Shown: positions 42,101-50,019 of the stretch, piece by piece | Layout of the letters: every line of letters starts with the position of its first letter | How positions within the stretch are numbered: the stretch's first letter is position 1 | Assembly (NCBI RefSeq): GCF_945952095.1 | Contig: NZ_CAMFHL010000001.1 | Coordinates: forward strand, 1 to 64,000 | Length of the DNA stretch: 64,000 nt | Origin: an uncultured Arsenicibacter sp. | GTDB taxonomy: Bacteria; Bacteroidota; Bacteroidia; Cytophagales; Spirosomataceae | Direction of reading: 5' to 3' | Notes under the pieces: model-generated | What the model was told of the DNA's origin: nothing | The model's database searches: none | Seen by the model: only the letters and a program-made list of their open reading frames with translations | Made by a program: the position numbers and the translations under genes

Positions 42101-42929
42101 TGAAATCATCAGCAAGAAATTACTGACCGCTAAGGCGGTGGTTGGGTTCTTCCCCGCCAATGCGACTGAAGACGACGTGCTGCTGCATGAGTTTGAAGAA
42201 GTTGTACACGAAACCCGTTGCGAACGCCATGGCTCACACCGGCATATCGAATATAAGCTGAGCGGACAACCGGCCGTAACGCCGAAAGAAGCCGGAGAGC
42301 TGGTTTACGATACCAAAGCCGTCCTCCATTTCCTGCGTCAGCAAAACCAGAAGGCACCGGGTCTGCCCAACATCAGCCTGGCCGACTACATTGCACCGCT
42401 CGACAGCGGCCGCGAGGACTACATCGGCGGTTTTGCCGTAACGGCGGGCATTGGTATAGAAGCGCTGCTCGAAAAATATGACCGCGACCACGACGACTAC
42501 AACAGCATCATGGTGAAAGCCCTGGCCGATCGTCTGGCCGAAGCCTTTGCCGAACTGATGCACGAGCGGGTACGGAAAGAATTCTGGGGCTATACACCAC
42601 AGGAGCAATTCTCGAATGACGAGCTGATTAAGGAAAACTATCAGGGGATACGGCCTGCGCCCGGCTATCCGGCCTGTCCGGATCACACCGAAAAGGCAAC
42701 CCTGTTTGACCTTCTTGATGCCAACCAGATCGGAATCGAACTGACCGAGAGTTTTGCCATGTATCCGGCCTCATCGGTAAGCGGGTTCTACTTCAGTCAT
42801 CCTGAATCGAAGTATTTTGCCGTGGGTAAAATCACGAAGGATCAGGTGATTGACTACGCTCACCGCAAGCAGATGAGCATCGGCGATGTAGAACGCTGGC
42901 TGGCTCCCGTGCTGAGTTACGACGCCTGA
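39138..42929 (+). CDS. metH: Cobalamin-dependent methionine synthase
   Basis: This enzyme transfers a methyl group from methyltetrahydrofolate to homocysteine through cobalamin. All four modules are present in 1263 residues. The homocysteine domain starts LVLDGAMGTMIQRYN; its zinc cysteines are at about 249 (GLNCALGAE) and 312-313 (GGCCGSTPDH). The pterin domain has NIGERTNVTGSKAF. The cobalamin domain has DVHDIGKNIVGVVL with the axial His759. The SAM-dependent reactivation domain lies at the C-terminus, with RPAPGYPACPDH. The ATG at 39138 is chosen because the ATG at 39045 lies inside the riboswitch aptamer; one at 39096 is possible. The gene stands alone. Confidence 0.95.
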   Translation: MTNAVLKKINELLQNRILVLDGAMGTMIQRYNLTEADYRGERFSDWAHDLKGNNDLLSLTQPAIIQEIHRQYLDAGSDIIETNTFSGTTIAMADYHMESLAYELNYESARIAKEVTVAYTQQDPDRPRFVAGAMGPTNRTASLSPDVNNPGYRAVTFDQLVDAYYEQVAGLVEGGSDILLVETIFDTLNAKAALFAIDKYFADKGQEPLPIMVSGTITDASGRTLSGQTTEAFLYSVSHLPLLSVGLNCALGAELMRPYIQTLAKEAPFFVSAYPNAGLPNEFGEYDETPASMASQVEDFIKSGFINIVGGCCGSTPDHIAAIAQVAARYQPRPFPQPEPYQKLSGLEPLKITENTNFVNIGERTNVTGSKAFARLIKSGDYDAALSVARQQVENGAQVIDVNMDEGMLDSIEAMTTFLNLIAAEPDIARVPIMIDSSKWEVIEAGLKCVQGKAIVNSISLKEGEDMFIERANLVKRYGAAVIVMAFDEAGQADNYERRIEICERAYRILVNKVHFLPQDIIFDPNILTVATGIEEHNNYAVDFINATRWIKENLPLAKVSGGVSNISFSFRGNEVVREAMHSVFLYYAIKAGMDMGIVNAGQLAVYDTIPADLLERVEDVILNRRDDATERLVTFAETVKAKGKEIVQDNAWRNEPVRDRLKHALVKGITDFIDEDVEEIRQQVSRPLDVIEGPLMDGMNVVGDLFGEGKMFLPQVVKSARVMKKAVAYLTPFIEEEKEGGAAAAGKVLLATVKGDVHDIGKNIVGVVLGCNNYEIIDLGVMVATQKILDEARKQNADIIGLSGLITPSLDEMVGVAKEMERQGFTIPLLIGGATTSRIHTAVKIDPHYSGPVIHVLDASRSVPVAGRLTSQDMATREDIFKEIKAEYVRIREDHAKRQKEKNSLSIDKARANRTQIDWSTFEPVKPAFLGNQYFHDYSLAEIAKYIDWTPFFQTWQLHGKYPKIFDDATVGAEARKLFDDANALLNEIISKKLLTAKAVVGFFPANATEDDVLLHEFEEVVHETRCERHGSHRHIEYKLSGQPAVTPKEAGELVYDTKAVLHFLRQQNQKAPGLPNISLADYIAPLDSGREDYIGGFAVTAGIGIEALLEKYDRDHDDYNSIMVKALADRLAEAFAELMHERVRKEFWGYTPQEQFSNDELIKENYQGIRPAPGYPACPDHTEKATLFDLLDANQIGIELTESFAMYPASSVSGFYFSHPESKYFAVGKITKDQVIDYAHRKQMSIGDVERWLAPVLSYDA

Positions 42930-42935
42930 TAAAAC

Positions 42936-42968
42936 AAAAGGCCGTTTCCGGAGAAACGGCCTTTCTTT
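42936..42968 (+). terminator. Rho-independent terminator after metH
   Basis: AAAGGCCGTTT and AAACGGCCTTT pair around a six-base loop, followed by CTTT. It lies 7 bp behind the metH stop codon. Confidence 0.85.
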
Positions 42969-43080
42969 ATATATCTACAGGGCTGTGTGCCCCGAATACG
43001 GGAAGATAAATTCCGAAGGTTCACGCATGATTTTCAGTTGAGTATCAAAATCCGATGCCAACCGTTTCGGAGCACTCCAT

Positions 43081-43503
43081 TTAGAATAAATCCTTGATAT
43101 TAATCCGACGGTGCAGCTGTTCTTCGTTCTTAAACGGAAGGTGCACCATTACCTTGCCTTCTTCGTACAAGGCTTCGATCTGGTCGGCGTTCACGAAGTC
43201 CGGAATATCCAGAACCCGGAGAAACATCGGAACGGCCAGGCGCGGCGGGATAGCAGCCTCGGCGTCGTTGTCATCCTCCTGAAAATGAGAATTACTGACC
43301 AGCAGCGTGTATATAACCAGTTTATTTCCTTCAACCAGGACGTTAAAAGCAGTGGCTTTCACGCTGGGAGCCGACAGGGTGATGACCAGGCGATCTTCCT
43401 CGCGCTGAACATCCATTGTCGTCATGCTTGAGCCGCCGTAAAGCGTATTAAGCAAATCGATCTGCCCACCTGTTCCGCTGAATACATTTTCGATGGCTTT
43501 CAT
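43081..43503 (-). CDS. Hsp20/alpha-crystallin-like protein (divergent)
   Basis: This 140-residue protein looks like a small heat-shock protein. The region from about residue 29, TMDVQREEDRLVITLSAPSV, through FNVLVEGNKLVIYTLL and the final VLDIPDFVNADQIEALYEEG then KVMVHLPF follows the beta-strand order of the alpha-crystallin domain. The usual A-x-x-x-N-G-V-L motif is replaced by IEALYEEGKVMVHL, so the match is distant. A charged insertion (EDDNDAEAA) lies in the middle loop. Alternatives are a CS/p23-like domain protein. It is transcribed away from the deacetylase gene, with 161 bp between the starts. Confidence 0.65.
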   Translation of the reverse strand: MKAIENVFSGTGGQIDLLNTLYGGSSMTTMDVQREEDRLVITLSAPSVKATAFNVLVEGNKLVIYTLLVSNSHFQEDDNDAEAAIPPRLAVPMFLRVLDIPDFVNADQIEALYEEGKVMVHLPFKNEEQLHRRINIKDLF

Positions 43504-43630
43504 GGTATCTGTCGTTTACTGTTCTGTTTATGATTATTCAAATGTCGTGCCGATTGGCGTCGTACCTTTCCTAACAGTCAGGCTGTCAGGAAAATTCATC
43601 AAAAAAATGGCTAAATGCGACGTTTTGGCG

Positions 43631-43638
43631 TATTTTTG
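43631..43638 (+). promoter_or_regulatory. -7 promoter element (TATTTTTG) of the deacetylase gene
   Basis: TATTTTTG is an exact match to TAnnTTTG, 26 bases before the start codon at 43665. No TTG lies at the expected -33 position. Confidence 0.45.
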
Positions 43639-43664
43639 CCATTTACCGAAAAAAAACGTCCAAA

Positions 43665-44468
43665 ATGTCCATGTGGATACTGTTGCTCGCCGTGTTGCTT
43701 TTTGTGGTGATAGTGGGGCTAATCCTCCACAGACAACAAAAAGGACTACGGGTGCTGATGTACCACAAAGTGGACCCCGTGCGTTCGGACATGCTTACCG
43801 TAACACCAGAACAGCTGCGACAGCAGGTACAATACCTGCGTACCGGCGGCTATTCAGTCATTACCATGCCCGATTTACTGGCCTATGTGCAGGGTCAGCG
43901 CCTATCGCTTCCCAAACGGCCTGTACTGGTTACGTTTGATGACGCGTATGAAAACAACCTTACCTACGCACTGCCAATCCTCAAAGAACACCAGACACCG
44001 GCAACCATTTTTGTCCCGACCGCCTATATCGGCGATATTAATGCGTGGGACAGCGGTACGCCATCGTTTATTGCCGACAACCTTTTGACGGCAGAACAAC
44101 TGAAAGGTTTAAGCCCTTCGTTAATTTCCCTGGCTTATCATTCCCACCGGCACATTAATTATAAACATACTGATCCGGCAGGGATCCGTGATGATTTAAA
44201 AGAGAATAAGCAAACGGCTCAGGAGATGGCATTACCGATGGTTAGTGCATTCGCCTATCCCTATGGAGGCCGGCCCAAAAAGCCTGTAGTTCGTCAGCAG
44301 ATGTACGATGCCATGGTGGCGGCCGGCATACAACTCGGCTTTCGCATCGGTAACCGGATTAACCCGTTACCAATCCGTCATCCGTTTGACATTAACCGAA
44401 TTGATATTCGCGGAACTGACTCATTGTCTGCGTTTAAGCGTAAAGTCAGGTGGGGCAAACTTTTGTAA
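43665..44468 (+). CDS. Polysaccharide deacetylase family protein
   Basis: This is a NodB-homology (carbohydrate esterase 4) protein of 267 residues with an N-terminal membrane anchor (about residues 3-22) facing the periplasm. The first metal/catalytic motif is VTFDDAYENN (TFDD), the second is the SLAYHSHRHINY region (H-S-x-x-H), and a later AYPYGG matches motif 3. This set supports active metal-dependent removal of acetyl groups from a polysaccharide such as peptidoglycan or an exopolysaccharide. The target cannot be read from the sequence. hemC follows at 38 bp in the same direction. Confidence 0.88.
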   Translation: MSMWILLLAVLLFVVIVGLILHRQQKGLRVLMYHKVDPVRSDMLTVTPEQLRQQVQYLRTGGYSVITMPDLLAYVQGQRLSLPKRPVLVTFDDAYENNLTYALPILKEHQTPATIFVPTAYIGDINAWDSGTPSFIADNLLTAEQLKGLSPSLISLAYHSHRHINYKHTDPAGIRDDLKENKQTAQEMALPMVSAFAYPYGGRPKKPVVRQQMYDAMVAAGIQLGFRIGNRINPLPIRHPFDINRIDIRGTDSLSAFKRKVRWGKLL

Positions 44469-44506
44469 CTACAAGGTAGCTTAATAACCTGAAAAAACAA
44501 CAAACC

Positions 44507-45430
44507 ATGCATATTAAAATTGGAACAAGGGGCAGCCGTCTGGCCCTCTGGCAAGCCGAACATATTCAGTCACTTTTACAGCAGGGCGGCCTGACATCAG
44601 AACTTGTCCTGATCGAAACCAAAGGTGATCAGATTCTCGACCGTTCGCTGTCGAAAATCGGCAGTAAAGGCGTTTTTACCCAGGAACTCGAAGACCAGCT
44701 ACGCGACGGCAGCATCGATATTGCCGTTCACAGCGCCAAAGACCTACAGTCATCACTGCCGGCCGATTTACACATTCTGGCCTTTACAGAACGGGAACAG
44801 GTGAATGATGTTCTGGTAAGCCGCAATAAGAGCCTGTCGCTGACCAGTGGTCAGGCTTTCGTGATCGGAACCTCATCTACGCGCCGGGTCGCGATGCTGA
44901 AGCATTTCTGTCCGCACATTAAGGTGGTCGACATGCGCGGTAATCTGCAGACGCGGCTCCGCAAACTCGACGAAGGCCAGTGTGATGCCCTCCTGCTTGC
45001 TTACGCGGGCGTTCACCGGATGGAATACGATGACCTGATTGCGGAGCACTTGCCCCTGCATGAGTTCACTACGGCGGTCGGACAGGGCAGCGTAGCGATC
45101 GAAATTGCGGATACACTCTCTCTGGATAAACAACAGCTTATCCGGCAGCTGACCAATCATGAGCCAACCGAAGCCTGCCTGAAGGCCGAACGCGCCTTTC
45201 TGCGCCGCCTGGAAGGTGGCTGCAGCATTCCGGTATTCGGGCTGGCGCAATGGAGCGGCGACCTTATTGAACTCACTGGTGGCATCATCAGTCTGGACGG
45301 TCAGCAGGTATTGCGCGAAACGTTCAGCGCCCAACCCGCCGAAGCGGAGCAACTGGGGCAACAGCTGGCCGAAAGTCTGCTGACCAAAGGAGGTGACGAC
45401 ATGCTTAAAACGATCCGCGAACGGCTATGA
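44507..45430 (+). CDS. hemC: Hydroxymethylbilane synthase (porphobilinogen deaminase)
   Basis: This enzyme joins four porphobilinogen units into the linear tetrapyrrole used for haem and cobalamin. The 307 residues begin KIGTRGSRLALWQAEHIQ, with the substrate Arg and Lys residues in VHSAKDLQ and GTSSTRR. The dipyrromethane cofactor is attached to a Cys in GGCSIPV at about residue 239. Its ATG is 38 bp behind the deacetylase gene, and it overlaps the following acetyltransferase gene by 4 bp (ATGA). No other hem gene is near. Confidence 0.95.
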   Translation: MHIKIGTRGSRLALWQAEHIQSLLQQGGLTSELVLIETKGDQILDRSLSKIGSKGVFTQELEDQLRDGSIDIAVHSAKDLQSSLPADLHILAFTEREQVNDVLVSRNKSLSLTSGQAFVIGTSSTRRVAMLKHFCPHIKVVDMRGNLQTRLRKLDEGQCDALLLAYAGVHRMEYDDLIAEHLPLHEFTTAVGQGSVAIEIADTLSLDKQQLIRQLTNHEPTEACLKAERAFLRRLEGGCSIPVFGLAQWSGDLIELTGGIISLDGQQVLRETFSAQPAEAEQLGQQLAESLLTKGGDDMLKTIRERL

Positions 45431-45849
45431 TCCGCAAAGCGCTTACCCCTGCCGACATCGAACGCTGTATACCGGCTATTCTGGCCCTGCGTCCTCACCT
45501 CTCCCCCGACCAGATTGTACCACAGGTGCAGCTACAGCAACAGGAAGGTTTTCATCTGGCATTTGTTGATAACGACGGGACAGTGCCGGCCGCAATCGGC
45601 TACCGTATCATGCATCTGCTTTACAGCGGGAAAACGCTTTATATCGATGACCTGTCGACGCTGCCCGAAGGCCGCGGTAAAGGCTATGCCAACGCCCTGC
45701 TTGATTTTGTCATTGACGAAGCAAAGGCCCTGGGTTGCTCCTGTGTGACGCTTGATTCCGGCCACGCACCCGCCCGCTATGATGCGCACCGGCTGTACCT
45801 TAAGAAGCGATTTAATATTGTCAGCCATCATTTTCGGTTAGATTTGTAG
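45427..45849 (+). CDS. GNAT family N-acetyltransferase
   Basis: This is a 140-residue acetyltransferase. The acetyl-CoA-binding motif A is seen in IDDLSTLPEGRGKGYANALL (around residues 78-97, with R/Q-x-x-G-x-G/A as GRGKGYA), followed by a helix and CVTLDSGHAPARYDAHRLYL with the typical motif B strand. Its start codon overlaps the hemC stop, so it is translated together with hemC, but a link to tetrapyrrole synthesis is not known. The acceptor is unknown. Confidence 0.88.
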   Translation: MIRKALTPADIERCIPAILALRPHLSPDQIVPQVQLQQQEGFHLAFVDNDGTVPAAIGYRIMHLLYSGKTLYIDDLSTLPEGRGKGYANALLDFVIDEAKALGCSCVTLDSGHAPARYDAHRLYLKKRFNIVSHHFRLDL

Positions 45850-45898
45850 CGGTAAGCCATCTTTCTCAACAATCTATCTTTTACGTACACACGGCGGT

Positions 45899-47155
45899 AT
45901 GAACCTTTTTCGAATCAGTTGGAGTAACCTGAAAGACAAACCCCTCAGCAGCTTTCTAAGCGGCCTGCTGATGACACTGGGGATTACCATTATTTCGTTA
46001 CTGCTGTTGCTGAATAAGCAGCTGGACGATCAATTCAAGAAAAATATCAAAGGCATCGACATGGTGCTGGGGGCTAAAGGCAGCCCGCTTCAGCTGATTC
46101 TGTCGAGTATTTACCAGATCGACGCACCGGTAGGCAATATTCCGCTGGACGAGGCCGAACGGCTCACCCGCAACCCGATGATCAAAACGGCCATTCCGTT
46201 ATCGATGGGTGATAATTACCGTTCGTTCCGGATCGTAGGCACCAACAAGAAGTACCTTGACCATTTTGAGGCCACGGTCGGGCAGGGGCAGCTTTTCCGT
46301 GAAGACATGGAGTGCGTGATCGGGATCCGCGTTGCCGAAGCAACAGGGCTTAAAATCGGCGATACCTTTGCCGGTTCGCACGGCCTGGATGCCGAAGGCG
46401 AAGAACATGCCGATAAAAAATACAAAGTCACCGGCATTCTGAACCCGAGCAACACCGTGGCCGATCAGCTGATTCTGACAAACGTCTCCAGCATCTGGGC
46501 TATTCATGACCACGGCCATGACGAACATGAAGGCGAAGAAGCGCACGCAGAAGGGGAAGACCACAATCATGACCATGAGGCAACCGCTGAAGAAGATCAT
46601 GAGCACGAAGAACACCGGGAAATCACCAGCATGCTGATTCAGTTCCGCAACCCGCTGGGCATGATGCTGGCACGGGGCATCAACAGTAATTCGAAGCTTC
46701 AGGCGGCTCTGCCCAATATTGAAATCAACCGGTTGTTTGAGCTCCTGGGCGTCGGGGTAGACACCCTGCAATACCTGGCGCTGGCCATCATCATCATTGC
46801 CGGCATCAGTGTGTTTGTGTCATTATACAATTCCCTGAAAGAACGGAAATACGAAATGGCGCTGATGCTCTCGATGGGTGCCACCCGTACCCAGTTGTTC
46901 GGTATGCTGCTGCTGGAAGGCTTAGTGCTGGCCCTGATCGGTTTTGTGCTGGGGCTGTTATTCAGTCGTCTCGGCCTTTGGGGCCTGTCGGCGTCGGTAG
47001 CAGGCCAGTATCATTATAACCTGGCCGCATTCGGCGTATTACGCGAAGAGTGGTTTATTCTGGTAGCCGCCATCCTGATTGGTCTGGTAGCCGCAGCCTT
47101 GCCCGCCATCGGTGTATACCGCATGAATATCTCACGGACACTGGCAGAGGAATAG
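45899..47155 (+). CDS. FtsX/MacB-type ABC transporter permease with a His-rich insertion
   Basis: This 418-residue protein has the MacB/LolC layout. One N-terminal membrane helix (about residues 18-38) and a large periplasmic domain are followed by three C-terminal helices, which include ALAIIIIAGISVFVSLYNSL and the FtsX motif LKERKYEMALMLSMGATRTQ. The periplasmic domain carries an extreme His/Asp/Glu-rich tract (about residues 203-239, including HDHGHDEHEGEE and EDHNHDHE), which suggests binding of zinc, copper or another metal. No ATPase gene is adjacent, so its partner must lie elsewhere. The function could be metal export or lipoprotein transport; the insertion favours a metal role. Confidence 0.85.
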   Translation: MNLFRISWSNLKDKPLSSFLSGLLMTLGITIISLLLLLNKQLDDQFKKNIKGIDMVLGAKGSPLQLILSSIYQIDAPVGNIPLDEAERLTRNPMIKTAIPLSMGDNYRSFRIVGTNKKYLDHFEATVGQGQLFREDMECVIGIRVAEATGLKIGDTFAGSHGLDAEGEEHADKKYKVTGILNPSNTVADQLILTNVSSIWAIHDHGHDEHEGEEAHAEGEDHNHDHEATAEEDHEHEEHREITSMLIQFRNPLGMMLARGINSNSKLQAALPNIEINRLFELLGVGVDTLQYLALAIIIIAGISVFVSLYNSLKERKYEMALMLSMGATRTQLFGMLLLEGLVLALIGFVLGLLFSRLGLWGLSASVAGQYHYNLAAFGVLREEWFILVAAILIGLVAAALPAIGVYRMNISRTLAEE

Positions 47156-47173
47156 CGTCTGAATGGTAAAAAG

Positions 47174-47207
47174 AAAAGGCGGGGAAATGACTTTCCCCGC
47201 CTTTTTT
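47174..47207. terminator. Bidirectional terminator between the permease and sdhB
   Basis: AAAAGGCGGGGAAA and TTTCCCCGCCTTTT form a long perfect stem around TGAC, with T runs on both strands. It can serve both converging transcripts. Confidence 0.9.
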
Positions 47208-47226
47208 ATAACTGCTTATTAAGCGT

Positions 47227-47979
47227 TTACACGTTCGTCGATGTCAGTTTTGCGCCCAGATACTCGCGGTTCAGACGCGCGATGTGATCCAGTGAAATTG
47301 ACTTAGGACATTCGACTGAGCAGGCGCCCGTAAATGAGCAGGCACCAAAGCCTTCTTCATCCATCTGAGCGACCATCTTCTCCGCACGCGCCAGATGTTC
47401 CGGTTTACCCTGCGGCAGTACCGCCAGGTGCGAAACCTTAGCCGCTACAAACAGCATGGCTGATGCGTTCTTACAAGCCGCTACGCAGGCTCCGCAACCG
47501 ATACACTGAGCCGCATCCATAGCCTCTTCCGCGATTTCGCGTGAAATGGCGATTTCGTTGGCATCCGGTGCGGAACCGGTGTTTACCGATACATAACCAC
47601 CGGCCTGTACAACGCGGTCAAACGCGGTCCGGTCAACGACCAGATCTTTGATAACCGGGAAAGCCCGGGCGCGCCATGGTTCCACCACGATGGTATCCCC
47701 ATCGCTGAATGAACGCATGTGCAGCTGGCAGGTCGTAGCGCCGGTCTGCGGACCGTGCGCACGGCCGTTGATGTACATCGAGCACATCCCGCAAATACCC
47801 TCGCGGCAGTCGTGGTCGAAGGCAACGGGCTCTTCGCCTTTGTGCATCAGTTCAACGTTCAGGACGTCAAACATTTCGAGGAATGACATATCCGGTGAAA
47901 TATTGTCGAGTTTGTACTCAACCATTTTCCCCGCTGTATTGCTATTTTTCTGTCTCCAGACTTGTAAGTTAATTTTCAT
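47227..47979 (-). CDS. sdhB: Succinate dehydrogenase/fumarate reductase iron-sulfur subunit
   Basis: This subunit passes electrons from the flavoprotein to the quinone through three Fe-S clusters. The [2Fe-2S] site is DCREGICGMCSMYING plus a later Cys in GATTC. The [4Fe-4S] site is CIGCGACVAACKN. The [3Fe-4S] site is CSFTGACSVECPKS. The length of 250 residues matches the Bacteroidota/epsilon type with a single five-helix membrane anchor. It is the third gene of the sdhCAB operon, 51 bp after sdhA. Confidence 0.95.
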   Translation of the reverse strand: MKINLQVWRQKNSNTAGKMVEYKLDNISPDMSFLEMFDVLNVELMHKGEEPVAFDHDCREGICGMCSMYINGRAHGPQTGATTCQLHMRSFSDGDTIVVEPWRARAFPVIKDLVVDRTAFDRVVQAGGYVSVNTGSAPDANEIAISREIAEEAMDAAQCIGCGACVAACKNASAMLFVAAKVSHLAVLPQGKPEHLARAEKMVAQMDEEGFGACSFTGACSVECPKSISLDHIARLNREYLGAKLTSTNV

Positions 47980-48030
47980 GGCTTCTGCGATTAACAGATG
48001 GCTACCGTTTCTGATCCGGCAGCCGATAAC

Positions 48031-49968
48031 TTATTTGTAGCTACGCTGAGTCAGTTTTACGTTTTCGAACACCAGTTCTTCCTTGTGCAATACTTCCGGC
48101 TGGTTCTCGCCTTTGTATTCCCAGGCAGCAACATAGGCAAAGTTGGCGTCGTCGCGCTGGGCTTCACCATCTTCTGTCTGGAATTCTTCACGGAAGTGGC
48201 CACCGCATGATTCTTCCCGGTTCAGGGCATCATCAACCATCAGTGCACCTAGTTCGATGAAGTCGGCAACGCGGCCGGCCAGCTCAAGCGCCTGGTTCAG
48301 TTCGTCGGCATCACCCGTAATCCGGATATTTGACCAGAACTCTTTGCGCAGCTCCTGAATCAGACCTTTCGCTTTTTTCAGTCCTTCGGCGTTCCGCGAC
48401 ATACCGCAGTAATCCCACATGATAAGGCCCAGTTCGCGGTGAATTTCTTCAGCCGTTTTCTTGCCTTTCAGCGACATCAGGTGTTTAATCTGATCGTTAA
48501 CCGCAGCTTCAGCCTGCTTAAAGGCAGGGTGGTCGGCCGGCAGTTTATCAGACGGACCGATTGTGGCCAGGTAATCACCGATTGTGTAAGGGATTACGAA
48601 GTACCCGTCGGCGAGGCCCTGCATCAGCGCCGAAGCACCGAGGCGGTTGGCACCGTGATCCGAGAAATTCGCTTCGCCCAGGGCGTAGCAACCTGGTACA
48701 GTCGTCATCAGGTTATAATCAACCCACAGACCACCCATTGTATAGTGAACCGCCGGATAAATCATCATCGGGGTTTCATACGGATTGTCGTCGGTGATCT
48801 TTTCGTACATTTCGAAAAGGTTACCGTATTTGGCTTCAATCGTTTTCTTACCGTCACGCTTGATCGCGTCAGCGAAATCAAGGAATACGGCCAGACCGGT
48901 TGAAGCAACCCCGCGGTTTTCGTCACATACGTATTTTGCGTTCCGGGAAGCCACATCACGAGGCACAAGGTTACCGAATGACGGATAACGGCGCTCCAGG
49001 AAGTAGTCACGGTCTTCTTCTTTAATCGCACTTGGCTTCAACTGGCCTTTACGTACTTTCTCGGCCATTTCTACCGTTTTCGGCACCCATACGCGGCCGT
49101 CATTACGCAGCGACTCCGACATCAGCGTCAGCTTCGACTGGTAATTCCCTTTCACCGGAATACAGGTCGGGTGAATCTGCGTGAAGCAAGGATTGCCGAA
49201 CAACGCACCTTTTTTGTGTGCGCGCCATGCCGCCGTTACGTTCGAACCCATCGCGTTGGTCGACAGATAGAATACGTTACCGTAGCCACCTGTACACAGC
49301 AACACGGCGTGGCCCGAGTGCGATTCAATTTTACCCGTTACGAGGTTCCGTGTAATGATACCCCGTGCCTTACCGCCCTCAACCACCAGGTCAAGCATTT
49401 CAGAACGGGTGTACAGTTTCACCTTACCGGTTGCCACCTGACGGCTCAGCGCCGAGTAAGCACCCAGCAGCAGCTGCTGTCCGGTCTGACCACGGGCATA
49501 GAACGTACGCGATACCTGCGCGCCGCCGAATGAACGGTTTGACAGCAGTCCGCCGTACTCCCGCGCAAACGGAACACCCTGCGCCACACACTGGTCAATA
49601 ATATTTACGCTGACCTCAGCCAGCCGGTGAACGTTGGCCTCACGCGCCCGGTAGTCACCACCTTTAACGGTGTCATAAAATAACCGGTAAACGCTGTCAC
49701 CATCATTCTGATAGTTTTTAGCGGCATTGATACCACCCTGCGCCGCGATAGAGTGCGCCCGGCGCGGACTATCCTGGAAGCAGAATGCTTTTACATTGTA
49801 GCCAAGCTCGGCCAGAGAGGCTGCCGCAGAAGCACCTGCCAGACCCGTACCGACTACAATGATTTCATATTTACGTTTGTTAGCCGGGTTAACCAGCTTC
49901 AGACCGAACTTGTGCCGTGCCCATTTTTCGGCGAGCGGCCCTTCAGGAATTTTTGACTCCAGTTTCAT
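48031..49968 (-). CDS. sdhA: Succinate dehydrogenase/fumarate reductase flavoprotein subunit
   Basis: This is the catalytic subunit that interconverts succinate and fumarate. The FAD-binding GTGLAGASAAASLAELG and the FAD-linking His in RRAHSIAAQGGINAAKN are near residues 41 and 75. The active-site region has HPTCIPVKG, then PRDVASRN, and further on HYTMGGLWVDYN and GANRLGASALMQGL. The ATG at 49968 gives 645 residues; an in-frame TTG/ATT-type start at 50004 lies in repeat-like sequence and is less likely. It is the second gene of the operon. Confidence 0.95.
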   Translation of the reverse strand: MKLESKIPEGPLAEKWARHKFGLKLVNPANKRKYEIIVVGTGLAGASAAASLAELGYNVKAFCFQDSPRRAHSIAAQGGINAAKNYQNDGDSVYRLFYDTVKGGDYRAREANVHRLAEVSVNIIDQCVAQGVPFAREYGGLLSNRSFGGAQVSRTFYARGQTGQQLLLGAYSALSRQVATGKVKLYTRSEMLDLVVEGGKARGIITRNLVTGKIESHSGHAVLLCTGGYGNVFYLSTNAMGSNVTAAWRAHKKGALFGNPCFTQIHPTCIPVKGNYQSKLTLMSESLRNDGRVWVPKTVEMAEKVRKGQLKPSAIKEEDRDYFLERRYPSFGNLVPRDVASRNAKYVCDENRGVASTGLAVFLDFADAIKRDGKKTIEAKYGNLFEMYEKITDDNPYETPMMIYPAVHYTMGGLWVDYNLMTTVPGCYALGEANFSDHGANRLGASALMQGLADGYFVIPYTIGDYLATIGPSDKLPADHPAFKQAEAAVNDQIKHLMSLKGKKTAEEIHRELGLIMWDYCGMSRNAEGLKKAKGLIQELRKEFWSNIRITGDADELNQALELAGRVADFIELGALMVDDALNREESCGGHFREEFQTEDGEAQRDDANFAYVAAWEYKGENQPEVLHKEELVFENVKLTQRSYK

Positions 49969-49969
49969 A

Positions 49970-50012
49970 AAGCTAATGAGTGAATTAGCGATTGAGTGAT
50001 ACACCCAATCAT
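49970..50012. repeat. Repeat-like segment in the sdhC-sdhA gap
   Basis: The sequence AATGAGTGAATTAGCGATTG then AGTGATACACCCAATCATT resembles the ATGATT/GTGATT units found between lpdA and pseC, including an inverted CCAATCATT. It fills most of the 51-bp gap between the two sdh genes. Confidence 0.45.
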
Positions 50013-50019
50013 TCCTGCA

